A stretch of 64,000 nucleotides of DNA from Halomonas heilongjiangensis (lineage in GTDB: Bacteria > Pseudomonadota > Gammaproteobacteria > Pseudomonadales > Halomonadaceae): the NCBI RefSeq assembly GCF_002879645.1, contig NZ_PNRE01000059.1, positions 1-64,000 of the forward strand, given 5' to 3'. The notes under the pieces were generated by a model that worked only from the letters and a program-made list of their open reading frames with translations, had not been told where the DNA came from and ran no database searches. The first letter of the stretch is position 1. Each line of letters starts with the position of its first letter. Shown piece by piece: positions 32,228-41,039 of the stretch. Both the position numbers and the translations under genes were made by a program.

Positions 32228-35200
32228 TCAGGGACGGAGGCGGGTGAGCAGGGCGTCGGCGGCGGCGAGTTCGGCGGGGTTGCAGCCGGCCGCGCGTGGC
32301 CGCAATGGGCCCAGCAGGTGACTGGCCTCGGCGAGCCGCCCGGCCGCGACCCACCGGCGGGCGAGGTCGATGGCGGCGCGCAGCTGCAGGGCCAGGGCGT
32401 CCTGTTCGGTAGCGATGGCCAGCGCTCGTTCGAGGCGGGCCTCGGCCTCGGGGATGTCCCGGAGGGTGGCGTCGAGGCGCCAGAGTTCCGCCAGCCACCA
32501 GCGGTCGCCGTGCTGCTCCGCCCAGGCCCGGGCCTCGGCGAGGACCCGGCTCGCCTCGTCGGCGCGCTCGGTCTCGATGAGGACCTCGGCGAGCAGGGCG
32601 AGCCAGAACGGCATGCGTGTGCCCGCGTGCTGCCGTTGCAGGCGTTCGGTGCCCTGGCGGATGAGGGCCTCGCCCGCTGCGCCCCCGGCCAGCCGCCCCG
32701 CCAGGATCCGCCCCCACTCTCCGTAGTAGGCGAAGCCGTGGCGTGCACAGAGTTGCCGCACCGTGGCGGCGTGCGAGTCGGTACGCTCGCGGTCGCCGAG
32801 CAGGTGGTGGGTGATCGCCGCATAGGCGTGGGCGATCGTCTCCTCGAAGGGGTGGGCGGTCTCTTTGGCCAGGCGCAGGGCGGACTCGGCGGTGGCCGCC
32901 GCTTCCGCCGACTGCCCTACCAGCCAGTGGGCATGTGCCCGTGCGCCGCGGATCAGCACGCCGGCGCGGAAGCCGAAGAGGTTCACGTCGCCGACCTCTT
33001 CCTGCTCGAGACGGTCGAAGGTGTCCAGCGCCTCGGCGTGCCGACCGAGCCCGAACAGTGGCAGGGACAACGCCTGGAGGCGCCAGCCGGCGCGATCCAG
33101 GGCCCCGGCGGGGCGCGTCGCCAGCCGTTCGGCCAGCGCCGCGGCGTCGTGCATGCGCCCCTGGACGAACAGGTGCCAGCACAGGGCCGACTCGCCGCAC
33201 GACCGCGCCAGTGTCTCGCCGAGCCGCTCGCCGAGCGCCACGCTGCGCTCGATCATCGTGCCCGCCCGGGGGACGGCGTAGCCGTGCAGGGCGACCAGCG
33301 GCGGCACCATCGCCTGGCACAGCGCCAGTTCGCGCCGGGCCCGCGTCGCGTCGTCCGGCTGGGTGGCCAGCAACTCCAGCGCCCGGTCGTAGTGGCCGAC
33401 GGCGTCCTCGAGGGCGAACACCGCGGTCGCGGCCTCCGCGGCCAGGGCGTGGTAGTGGATCGCCCGCTCGGGCTGGCCGCCGCGTTCGAACTGCTCGGCG
33501 GTCTGCGCCGCTACGGCCGCGCGATCGTCGGTGTGGCAGCGTTCGAGGGCGATGGCGATGCGTCGGTGCAGCAGGCGACGGTGGGGGGGCGTGAGTCGCC
33601 GGTAAGCGGCATCGCGAAGCAGGTCGTGGGCGAAGTCGTAGGTGGTGGCCGACTGTTCGCACAGCAGTCGCCGCTGCCACAGCTCGTCGACGGCGTCCCT
33701 CAGGGTGGTGTCGTCGAGGTCGCTGGCGGCGGCGAGCAGTTCGAGGGAGAAGTCCCGCCCGAGGGCGGCGGCCAACCCGATCAATTCCTCCGCCGCGGGG
33801 CCGAGTCGGGCGAGCCGGCCGTCCAGAATCGCCTCGATCCGCGACGGCCGTGTTCCGCCCTGGCGCAGCGACTCGACGACGAACAGCGGGAAGCCGCCGG
33901 TACGGGCCTGCAGTCGGCGGGCGGCTGCGGCGTCGAGCGGCGCATCGTGCAGGGCGGCGGCGAGTCGGGCGGTCTGCCGGGCGCTCAGGGGGGCGAGCTC
34001 GAGCGTCTGCAGCGCCCCTTGTGCCTGCAGCCGCCGGCAAGCAGCGACGAGCTCGAGGTTGTCGTCGAACTCCTCGCTGCGCAGGGTGGCGACCAGCAGC
34101 AGCGGGGCGCTTGGCTCCAGGTGGAGCAGCAGCTCGAGCCAGGCGAGGGTCTCCCTGTCACACCACTGCAGGTCATCGAGCACCAGTAGTGTCGGCGTGC
34201 CGGCGGACAGCACCGCACGGGCCAGGCCTTCGAAGAACTGGCGGCGCTGCCAGGCATCGGCCAGCGGCGCCGGCCGGGCGGGCACGAGGCGCCCGACCTC
34301 GGCCCGCCACGTCGCCTCCAGCCGCTCGATACCCGGTCGCAGCGCCACGCCGCGCAGCCATTCGGCCACCGGAGCCAGTGCCAGCCGGGCCCGGGAGGAA
34401 AAGCAGCGTGCCTGGGCGACTACCTTGCCGTGGTGCTGGATGGGGTGGGCGAGCTCCGCCGCCAGGCGCGTCTTGCCCACCCCCGCCTCGCCGGCAATGA
34501 CGACCAGCCGGGGTCCCTCGGCCACTCTGGCCCAGGCGGCCTCGAGGGTCGCCAGCTCGGCGCGCCGGCCGATCAGCGGCGGCGCCTGGCGCAGTGCCGG
34601 TGGCACCGCCAGCGTCGGTTCGGCGGGCGTGGACAGCGCCTCGTAGAGCGCGACGGTCGCCGAGGAGGGTTCGACCCCCAGGGTGCGCTCGAGCACCGCG
34701 GCGCAGCGCTGGCCGGTGTGCAGGGCCGCCGCTCGGTCGCCGGCGCGCGCCTGCAGCGCCATGAGCGCGCGATAGCCGGACTCCTCGAGCGGTTCGAGCT
34801 CCACCCGACGCCGTGCATGGCCCATCGCCGCCTGCAGCTGACCCGCCTCGGCGAGAGCGGCAGCCAGCCGGTCGAGCAGGTCGACACAGGTACCGCGCAG
34901 GCGCTCGCGGGCGTCGAGCACCCAGTCGTCATAGCAGGAGGGCAGCAGGTCGCCGCCGTAGGCGCGCACGGCCCGTTCGGCGGCGGCCAGGAAGGCGCTG
35001 TCGTCGTCGGCGACCCGGGCCTCATCCGCGGCGTGTCGAAAGGCGACGAGGTCGATGCGGCAGGGCGCGTCGTCACGCCAGCACAGGGTGCGGGGGCCAA
35101 CGGCGAGGTAGCGCTCGGGCTCGGGCAGGGCGGCGCGCAACTGGTGCAGCTCGCGGCGCAGGTTAGTGCGGGCCTGGGCCTCGCTCGAGTCGGGCCAGAA

Positions 35201-35350
35201 CACCCCGGCGACGTGTTGGCGGGGCTGCGGCGCTCCGGCGTGCATCACCAGGTACGCCAGCAGTCCCAGGGTGCGCAGCGACCGCAGCGCCTCGACCGAC
35301 ACCCCGTCGGCGATGACCTGCTGCTCACCCAGAAGCCGGATCTCCAACAT
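32228..35350 (-). CDS. BTAD-AAA transcriptional regulator
   Basis: A 1040-residue regulator. Residues 1-95 form a winged helix (LLGEQQVIADGVSVEALRS); about 100-245 are the bacterial transcriptional activator domain (CRIDLVAFRHAADEARVADD and LEPLEESGYRALMALQARAG); Walker A is GEAGVGKT at 287-294, Walker B LLVLDDLQW follows, and the last 500 residues are TPR-like helices. This layout is the SARP/AfsR style, rare in gammaproteobacteria outside such loci. It lies 144 bases upstream of the flavin oxidoreductase gene and probably activates it. The 5' region carries a tandem 17-base repeat. Confidence 0.87.
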   Translation of the reverse strand: MLEIRLLGEQQVIADGVSVEALRSLRTLGLLAYLVMHAGAPQPRQHVAGVFWPDSSEAQARTNLRRELHQLRAALPEPERYLAVGPRTLCWRDDAPCRIDLVAFRHAADEARVADDDSAFLAAAERAVRAYGGDLLPSCYDDWVLDARERLRGTCVDLLDRLAAALAEAGQLQAAMGHARRRVELEPLEESGYRALMALQARAGDRAAALHTGQRCAAVLERTLGVEPSSATVALYEALSTPAEPTLAVPPALRQAPPLIGRRAELATLEAAWARVAEGPRLVVIAGEAGVGKTRLAAELAHPIQHHGKVVAQARCFSSRARLALAPVAEWLRGVALRPGIERLEATWRAEVGRLVPARPAPLADAWQRRQFFEGLARAVLSAGTPTLLVLDDLQWCDRETLAWLELLLHLEPSAPLLLVATLRSEEFDDNLELVAACRRLQAQGALQTLELAPLSARQTARLAAALHDAPLDAAAARRLQARTGGFPLFVVESLRQGGTRPSRIEAILDGRLARLGPAAEELIGLAAALGRDFSLELLAAASDLDDTTLRDAVDELWQRRLLCEQSATTYDFAHDLLRDAAYRRLTPPHRRLLHRRIAIALERCHTDDRAAVAAQTAEQFERGGQPERAIHYHALAAEAATAVFALEDAVGHYDRALELLATQPDDATRARRELALCQAMVPPLVALHGYAVPRAGTMIERSVALGERLGETLARSCGESALCWHLFVQGRMHDAAALAERLATRPAGALDRAGWRLQALSLPLFGLGRHAEALDTFDRLEQEEVGDVNLFGFRAGVLIRGARAHAHWLVGQSAEAAATAESALRLAKETAHPFEETIAHAYAAITHHLLGDRERTDSHAATVRQLCARHGFAYYGEWGRILAGRLAGGAAGEALIRQGTERLQRQHAGTRMPFWLALLAEVLIETERADEASRVLAEARAWAEQHGDRWWLAELWRLDATLRDIPEAEARLERALAIATEQDALALQLRAAIDLARRWVAAGRLAEASHLLGPLRPRAAGCNPAELAAADALLTRLRP

Positions 35351-35433
35351 GGCCCGCCTCGCATCGACGAGAGCAATCCCTGCGGCATGATTCCAAAGGC
35401 CACCGGCCCTGCGCGGCGGCAGGGGGCGACACC

Positions 35434-35467
35434 TTCGCCCCGTCAGTATATTCGCCCCGTCAGTATA
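35434..35467. repeat. Tandem 17-base direct repeat upstream of the BTAD regulator gene
   Basis: Two exact copies of TTCGCCCCGTCAGTATA, abutting with no spacer, lie 84 bases upstream of the BTAD start. Read on the minus strand, each carries a TATACT that could serve as a -10 box, so the repeat may be a duplicated promoter or operator. The rest of the 287-base gap to the GST gene holds nothing else I can call. Confidence 0.6.
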
Positions 35468-35637
35468 ATAGTGGGCCGGGCGCAGGGAGCCGACCTACAG
35501 GCGCCGGGCGCGCCGCGGGCGACCTCCCAGGAGAAGCCCGCCACGGCCAGCACGGCGAAGGTAGTGGGCGCGCATCCCGGTATCCCCGGCTAGGATGGGC
35601 TGGGAGATCAACCGACAGTATTCGACCGGACCCAATC

Positions 35638-36312
35638 ATGCTTACACTCCATCACTGCGTCAGCGCGCGCTCGTTTCGCCCCCTGTGGATGTTCGAGGAG
35701 CTGGGGTTGCCCTATGAACTCGTGATGCATCCCTTTCCCCCACGCGTGCACGACGAGGCCTTCCTGGCGATCAACCCGCTCGGCACGGTGCCGGCGCTGT
35801 TCGATGGCGAGGTACAGATGACCGAGTCCGCGGCCATCTGCCAGTACCTCGCCTCGCGTCGCCCCGAGGCGAGGCTTGGGGTGAGGGCGGATGAGCCGGG
35901 CTATGCCGACTACCTCAACTTCCTGCACTTCGGCGAGGCCACCCTGACCTTTCCCCAGACCCTGGTGCTGCGCTACGGGCACTTCGAGCCGCCCGAGCGC
36001 CGCCAGCCCCAGGTCGTCGAGGATTATTCCAGGTGGTTCCTCTCCCGGCTGCGCACCCTCGAGCCGCGTCTGGCGCGCGAGCCCTTCCTCTGCGCCGGCC
36101 GCTTCACCGCCGCCGACGTCTCGGTGGGCTATGCGCTGCTGCTGGCGAGCCATATCGGCCTGGAGGAACGCTTCAAGCCCGCCGCGGCCGACTACTGGCG
36201 GCGGCTGCAGGCGCGGGAGGCCTTCCTGCGCGCTCTGGCCGCCCAGCACGAGGCGGCTCTGGCGCAGGGCGTCTCGCCGAAGCCGGCGATGGAAGCGGGA
36301 GGGGGGGGATAG
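35638..36312 (+). CDS. Glutathione S-transferase family protein
   Basis: A 224-residue GST. The N-terminal thioredoxin-like domain shows MLTLHHCVSARSFRPLWMFE, where SARS...R is the glutathione-activating Ser region, and NPLGTVPALFDGEVQMTESAAICQYL, the cis-Pro and glutathione-binding loop. The C-terminal helical domain ends at about residue 210; the last residues are low-complexity glycine. It likely conjugates or reduces electrophiles. Confidence 0.88.
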   Translation: MLTLHHCVSARSFRPLWMFEELGLPYELVMHPFPPRVHDEAFLAINPLGTVPALFDGEVQMTESAAICQYLASRRPEARLGVRADEPGYADYLNFLHFGEATLTFPQTLVLRYGHFEPPERRQPQVVEDYSRWFLSRLRTLEPRLAREPFLCAGRFTAADVSVGYALLLASHIGLEERFKPAAADYWRRLQAREAFLRALAAQHEAALAQGVSPKPAMEAGGGG

Positions 36313-36365
36313 GAGGCATTGAGGAATAGGCACCCGATGGCAGTCCGCCATCGAGTCGGGTGGCC

Positions 36366-37235
36366 TTACCGATCCCGGTGGCGAATCAGGTCGCCTGCCC
36401 AGGGCAGTGCTTCCGGGTACTCGTCACCGTCGAGGACGAACTCCTGGCCGCGCGCCGCCGCGGTCAATTCCGTGTGAGCCCCGCGTCTTCGCCACCGCTG
36501 CCGGTTCGCGTGGTAGGTCAGGGGCCTGCGGCCATTTTCCGGATAGCACCAGGCGGGCAGTCGCCAGGTAGAGGTGTTGGCGGCCTGGGGAGCGGTCAAC
36601 TGCCGGTCCGGCGAGTAACGCGGGAAGACCCCGGCGCCCGGCAGTGTCTCGCCCAGCCCGTCGAATAGCCCGTCGAGGCGGAGTCGCCGGCTCGCCAGAT
36701 AGACCACGTTATTGGGACCGCCTTCCCGCCGGAAGTGGGGATGATAGGCCGCCCATTCGTATCCCGGCGGCCGGGAACCGTCGATCGGCAGTACCGCCGC
36801 CACCTGCAGCCAGCCCCAGACGACATGGCAGGGGCGCGAATCGGCGGCCCAGCGCCAGGCCCCGTGGTGAGGCTCTACGCGCCGGAAGAGCCCGAAGAAC
36901 AGGAACAGATCGCCCGGACCGACCCTATGGTTACGCAGGTGCCCCTGGGCCTGGCCGGCCTGTCCGAAGATCGGTCGCCAGCCGGGCGCTCGGGGCAGCA
37001 TGTCGGGTCTCAGGTCGGGGTCGAGATGGGCACCGTCATCTGGTGTCACCTTGCCGCGGGTGAGCTGGCCGACCAGGTCGCCGAGCGAGGCCCCATCATG
37101 GGCGATATCCCGGTAGCGAATCGTCGATGCGGCATCCGGGATGGGCAGGGCGACCATCCGGTCATCCGGAAAGATGGGGCTGGGCACGCCGCCGGCGGAG
37201 GAGTCGAAGCCCTTGCGGCTGAGGATCAGTTTCAT
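36366..37235 (-). CDS. Nmad3-like (nucleotide modification associated domain 3) protein
   Basis: A 289-residue protein that opens MKLILSRKGFDSSAGGVPSP, the mark of the Nmad3 family, then DRMVALPIPD, HLDPDLRPDM and PNNVVYLASRRL. Nmad proteins were defined by computational analysis as partners of DNA base modification systems in phages and conflict islands; the chemistry is not established. Here it stands alone between a GST and an arylamine N-acetyltransferase, with no methylase, glycosyltransferase or nuclease beside it. An imperfect hairpin follows at 36331-36362. The family match is from memory of the opening motif. Confidence 0.68.
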   Translation of the reverse strand: MKLILSRKGFDSSAGGVPSPIFPDDRMVALPIPDAASTIRYRDIAHDGASLGDLVGQLTRGKVTPDDGAHLDPDLRPDMLPRAPGWRPIFGQAGQAQGHLRNHRVGPGDLFLFFGLFRRVEPHHGAWRWAADSRPCHVVWGWLQVAAVLPIDGSRPPGYEWAAYHPHFRREGGPNNVVYLASRRLRLDGLFDGLGETLPGAGVFPRYSPDRQLTAPQAANTSTWRLPAWCYPENGRRPLTYHANRQRWRRRGAHTELTAAARGQEFVLDGDEYPEALPWAGDLIRHRDR

Positions 37236-37473
37236 CCCGTCTCTCGTGCTCTCTCCTGTGGCGTCGTCATGCATCAGCGGACATGGCTGGCCGTGAGATG
37301 CTATCAGATGCCTTCGAAGACACCCATTGCATTGGCGATGACTATGGGGCCGATAGGCCATCTTGTGCTTTACCTCAAGCCGGCTTGAGGTCTTAGCCTG
37401 CGGTGCACCGGTCGCCCTTGGCGGCCATCTCACCCATCGCGGCAGGGTGCCGCCCAGCGAAGGAGTCCCAGCC

Positions 37474-38373
37474 ATGAATGCCTCCGTGTCCCCGCTTCCG
37501 CCCCACGAGTCGGCCCTGTGGGAAACGCCGCTTCTCGATCTCGAGGCCTATCTGGCACGTATCGACTACCGCGACCCGTTGACGCCGACCCTGGAAACGC
37601 TGCGCGCCCTGCAGCGGGCGCACCTCACGGCGGTGCCCTTCGAGAACCTGGAGATCGTCACCGGTGGCGAGATCCGGCTCGATCTGGAGAGCCTGCAGGA
37701 CAAGCTGGTACGGCGTCGCCGCGGCGGCTACTGCCACGAGCAGAACATCCTGTTCGCCACGGTGCTGGACCGGCTCGGCTTCGCCGTCGAGGGGCGCAGC
37801 GCGCGGATGCTGATGGGCGACGACGAGCGCAAGCTCACCGCTATCGGGCATACGATCCTCAATGTGACGGTGGAGGGGCGGCGGTGGCTGGTTGATGTCG
37901 GTGTCGGCAACGTCGGGCCGCGTGAGCCGATCCCGCTCGAGGAGGGCGTCGAGGTGCGCCATGGCCGCTGGGAGTATCGCCTCGAGCGCTCGCCGCTGGG
38001 GTATTGGCTGCTGCGCTACCGGCGCCACGACGGCTGGTTCAACCTCTACCAGTTCAGCGACGAGCCCTACTATCGTGCCGATTACGAGGAGCACAACTAC
38101 CAAGTGTCCCATCACCCGGACTCGCCCTTCGTGCGGCGGATCGTGGCCCAGCGCAATGGCGCGGAGGTTCGTCACGCCCTCACCGACCTGGAGCTGAAGA
38201 CCTTCCGTCCCGGCGAGGCGCCGGAACTGCACCGGATCGGTGCCGAAGCGCTGCCCGGTGTGCTGCGCGAGCTGTTCGGGCTGGCGCTCTCGCCCGAACA
38301 GGAGCGCGCGCTGCTGCGGCGTGCCGAGTCGCTCACCGGGGCATCGTCGGAAGGCGAGCAACTTGGCACCTGA
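37474..38373 (+). CDS. Arylamine N-acetyltransferase
   Basis: A 299-residue NAT enzyme that transfers acetyl from acetyl-CoA to arylamines or hydrazines. The catalytic triad is complete: Cys87 (RRGGYCHEQN), His126 (IGHTILNV) and Asp141 (LVDVGVGN). FENLEIVTGGEI and the P-loop region around it match the fold. It converges on an AhpD-like gene with ten bases between stops. Confidence 0.93.
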   Translation: MNASVSPLPPHESALWETPLLDLEAYLARIDYRDPLTPTLETLRALQRAHLTAVPFENLEIVTGGEIRLDLESLQDKLVRRRRGGYCHEQNILFATVLDRLGFAVEGRSARMLMGDDERKLTAIGHTILNVTVEGRRWLVDVGVGNVGPREPIPLEEGVEVRHGRWEYRLERSPLGYWLLRYRRHDGWFNLYQFSDEPYYRADYEEHNYQVSHHPDSPFVRRIVAQRNGAEVRHALTDLELKTFRPGEAPELHRIGAEALPGVLRELFGLALSPEQERALLRRAESLTGASSEGEQLGT

Positions 38374-38383
38374 GGGATGAGGG

Positions 38384-38842
38384 TCAGTCGGGGCGGTAGC
38401 TGCCGGCGTCCGCCGAGAAGCTGATCGACATGCGGTTCCAGGCGTTGATGGCGCAGATCGCCAGGGTCAGGTCGACCAGACCCTGCTCCGAGAAGTGCGC
38501 CCGGGTGGCGTCGAACAGGGCGTCGTCGATGCCGCGCCCGGCGATCAGTGTATTGGCTTCGGCCCAGGCCAGGGCGGCGCACTCGCGGGGAGTGAAGAAG
38601 GGCGTCTCGCGCCAGGCGCTCAGGGCGTAGAGCCGCTGTTCGCTTTCGCCGGCGCGTCGGGCATCCTTGGTGTGCATGTCGATGCAGTAGGCGCAGCCAT
38701 TGATCTGCGAGACGCGCGTATAGATCAGTCCCAGCAGGCCGTCGCCCAGTTCGCCGTCTTCCGCGGCCTTGGAAACATGGCGTTGGGCGTCGACCAGGGT
38801 CTTGAGGCCGGCGGGGTTGGCAGAAAAGTAGTTCATGCGCAT
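38384..38842 (-). CDS. AhpD-like carboxymuconolactone decarboxylase family protein
   Basis: A 152-residue all-helical protein with the redox motif INGCAYCIDMHTKDAR: Cys50-x-x-Cys53 and His57, as in AhpD-type peroxidase partners. It likely reduces peroxides or has a decarboxylase-type role; only the redox motif is direct evidence. It is divergent from the AraC-type gene and begins MRMNY with an internal ATG also possible (38834-38836). Confidence 0.87.
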   Translation of the reverse strand: MRMNYFSANPAGLKTLVDAQRHVSKAAEDGELGDGLLGLIYTRVSQINGCAYCIDMHTKDARRAGESEQRLYALSAWRETPFFTPRECAALAWAEANTLIAGRGIDDALFDATRAHFSEQGLVDLTLAICAINAWNRMSISFSADAGSYRPD

Positions 38843-38928
38843 TGGAGGGTCTCCTGACGGTAAATGACAGGTCCCAACCTAGCCCGGGCGTCGGGCGCGG
38901 CATTGTAGATTTTCGACCTGGCGGCGTC

Positions 38929-39744
38929 GTGCACGCGACCGGCCTTCGCCTGCAGCAGTTCGCCCCCAGCTCCGCGCTGAGCTCCCATGTGCAGTGCTTC
39001 TGGCGCGCCAAGGGAGTTGCTGCGCCGGATGCGGTGGAGTTGCTGCACCCCGATGGCGGCATGGGGCTGCTGTTCAACTTCGGCGGTGCCTTGAGCCGCA
39101 ACGGGGAAGACGTTTCCGGTGCTTGCTGGGTCGACGGCCCCAAGCTGTGCACGGCGCGGCTGACGGTGGGCGAGGATCTCGACTTGCTCGGCGTTCGCTT
39201 CTTGCCGGGAAACGGGGCGCTGTTCATCGGCGAGGCGCTGTCCGCGCTGGCCGGGATGGAGCTGGTGCCGGGCGATGCTCTGCGTTATCTGGCGCTCGAG
39301 GCGCTGCACGAGAGGCTGTGCCAGGCGCCCGACCTCGCCGGGCGCATCGCGCTGCTGGAGCGCTTCCTGCTGGAGCGGCTGCGCCATGCCGAGGCGCTGC
39401 ATCCGGCGCTGCCGGCATCGCTCGAATGGCTGCGCCGGCGCTGTCTGCAGGGGGATGGCCCGGGCAGCATCGCGGCGCTGGCCGATGAATTGCCGATCGG
39501 CCAGCGCCGGCTGGAGCGGTTATTCCAGCACCATGTGGGGCTCTCGCCCAAGCGCTATGCCCGCCTGCTGCGCATCGCACGCAGCCGCGAGCTGATCAAG
39601 CGGGGCGGGGCGGCGGTATCGCTGACCGATACCGCCTATGCGGCCGGCTACTTCGACCAGGCGCACTTCATTCATGACTTCAAGGCGGTCACCGGCGTCA
39701 CCCCGGGCGGCTATCTCGACCATGTGCGGTGGCGCTACGGCTAG
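38929..39744 (+). CDS. AraC-family regulator (DUF6597-type N-terminus)
   Basis: A 271-residue regulator as annotated from a GTG. The sensor half has LQQFAPSSALSSHVQCFW, VELLHPDGGMGLLFNFGG and GVRFLPGNGALF, the usual pattern of DUF6597-AraC proteins. The double helix-turn-helix is at the end: AALADELPIGQRRLERLFQ and AYAAGYFDQAHFIHDFKA. The start is uncertain: a TTG at 38842 would add 29 residues but has no ribosome site and is poorly conserved. It probably controls the divergent AhpD-like gene. Confidence 0.82.
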   Translation: MHATGLRLQQFAPSSALSSHVQCFWRAKGVAAPDAVELLHPDGGMGLLFNFGGALSRNGEDVSGACWVDGPKLCTARLTVGEDLDLLGVRFLPGNGALFIGEALSALAGMELVPGDALRYLALEALHERLCQAPDLAGRIALLERFLLERLRHAEALHPALPASLEWLRRRCLQGDGPGSIAALADELPIGQRRLERLFQHHVGLSPKRYARLLRIARSRELIKRGGAAVSLTDTAYAAGYFDQAHFIHDFKAVTGVTPGGYLDHVRWRYG

Positions 39745-39765
39745 TCGCGGCCCACCGCGGGGTGC

Positions 39766-40515
39766 TCAGCCATAGGTCGGCCGCTGGGGCCAGCCCGGCG
39801 GCGAGACCTCGAAGTCCTCCTGGCGGCCGTAGGGCGTGGTGTCGAGCAGGGCGTAGGCGTCGGTGAGGCTCTCGCAGCCCCGGGCGTAGGCCGAATAGCT
39901 GTGGAAAAGCTCCTCGCCCAGGCGGAAGAAGACGCTCAGCCCGTGGCACTCGCCGCTCATGAAGTGGGGCTCGCCGGTGCGCGCCTCGAGCTCCTCCCGG
40001 CTGCGGTAGTTGTACTCAGGCGGCGCGACGGCCGCGTCGAGGGTGACGTGGAAGTCGTAGTTGAAGTCGCTGTCGAGCGACGACACCCAGGGCCAGTGCC
40101 AGCCCTGCTCGGCCTGGTAGGCCTGGTAGGCCTGGTAGGCCTCGAGCCTGGCCAGCGGCGCCCGGGAGACCAGCGCGAAGCTGGTATCGCGCTCATGGAG
40201 CAGCGAGAGGTCCCCCAGGGCGTTGACGAACCCCGTGCAGCCGCTGCAGCCCTTCTCCCACTCCGGGTCGAACATGAAGTGGTAGACGATGAGCTGGCGC
40301 CGCCCCTCGAACAGGTCGAGCAGACGGGTCTTGCCGGCCGGGCCGTCGAAGACGTAGGCCTTGTCGAGCTTCACCATCGGCAGCCGTCGGCGTGCGGCGT
40401 TCACCGCGTCCCTCTGGTGCGTCAGGGCCTTCTCCTCGGCGAGTAGGGCCTTGCGAGCGGTCAGCCAGGCGTCGCGGGTGGCGATGGGGGGATGGGGCAG
40501 GGCGTGTTCGCTCAT
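39766..40515 (-). CDS. DUF899 family protein with a YQA repeat (copy 2 of 3)
   Basis: A 249-residue DUF899 protein. [39 protein letters not shown] and [11 protein letters not shown] are the family pattern; the C-terminus [20 protein letters not shown] matches copy 1. The loop after LARLEA has a perfect triple YQAYQAYQA insert made by a 9-base tandem repeat at 40111-40137. The reading frame extends to an artificial upstream region, but the ATG at 40513-40515 gives the family length. Confidence 0.88.
   Translation of the reverse strand: MSEHALPHPPIATRDAWLTARKALLAEEKALTHQRDAVNAARRRLPMVKLDKAYVFDGPAGKTRLLDLFEGRRQLIVYHFMFDPEWEKGCSGCTGFVNALGDLSLLHERDTSFALVSRAPLARLEAYQAYQAYQAEQGWHWPWVSSLDSDFNYDFHVTLDAAVAPPEYNYRSREELEARTGEPHFMSGECHGLSVFFRLGEELFHSYSAYARGCESLTDAYALLDTTPYGRQEDFEVSPPGWPQRPTYG
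40111..40137. repeat. Triple 9-base tandem repeat inside a DUF899 gene
   Basis: Three exact copies of GGCCTGGTA at 40111-40119, 40120-40128 and 40129-40137. They encode consecutive Tyr-Gln-Ala units on the minus strand, extending a surface loop. Replication slippage could change the copy number without breaking the frame. Confidence 0.85.
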
Positions 40516-40535
40516 GGCGGTGTCTCCCGGTGGGG

Positions 40536-40970
40536 TCATGACGGCGCCTGCTGCCGTTCGCAGTTGATCATCCAGGACACGCCGAAGCGGTCGACCAGCA
40601 TGCCGAAACGCAGGGCCCAGAAGGTCTCCTCCAGGGGCATCACGACGCTGCCGTTGTCGGCCAGGGCGGGGAAGATTCGCTCGGCCTCCTCGGGGGTGTC
40701 GACGCTGATCGAGACATGGGCCCCCTTGATGCCTTCGTAGGGGGCGGGGCATGCCGGGGTGGTGTCGGAGCCCATCAGGACCTGCCCGTCCACCTCCAGC
40801 CGGGCGTGCATGATCTTGTCGAGATGCTCCGGTGGCACATCCTGGGCGCATTCTTCCGGCGCCTCCGAGTAGGGGTGCAGCGCGGCGATCTCGCCGCCGA
40901 GGCAGCGCTGGTAGAACTCGAAGGCGGCGCGGCAGTCGCCGTTGAAGATGAGGTAGGTGTTCAGCAGCAT
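40536..40970 (-). CDS. PhnB-like VOC family protein
   Basis: A 144-residue VOC protein: [20 protein letters not shown] at the start and [20 protein letters not shown] at the end, the PhnB/3-demethylubiquinone type. The ATG at 40968-40970 has GAGGAAG before it; an in-frame start 27 bases upstream lacks a ribosome site. It lies between two DUF899 genes and is closely similar to the VOC gene at 47616. The substrate is unknown. Confidence 0.87.
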   Translation of the reverse strand: MLLNTYLIFNGDCRAAFEFYQRCLGGEIAALHPYSEAPEECAQDVPPEHLDKIMHARLEVDGQVLMGSDTTPACPAPYEGIKGAHVSISVDTPEEAERIFPALADNGSVVMPLEETFWALRFGMLVDRFGVSWMINCERQQAPS

Positions 40971-41039
40971 GAGGACTTCCTCCGTATCGATGTCCACTCT
41001 CTGGTCGAGCGAGGCCCCGTCGGTTCGACAAGGCGCGCG

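Noticed and set aside
32108-34189. A 693-codon frame antisense to the BTAD regulator
   Set aside because: Composition is the mirror of the real gene; it has no motif, and the sense strand shows Walker A and BTAD.
36331-36362. Terminator between GST and the Nmad3-like gene
   Set aside because: The inverted arms CACCCGA and TCGGGTG pair, but the inner stem is broken by bulges, so I mention it only in the Nmad3 entry.
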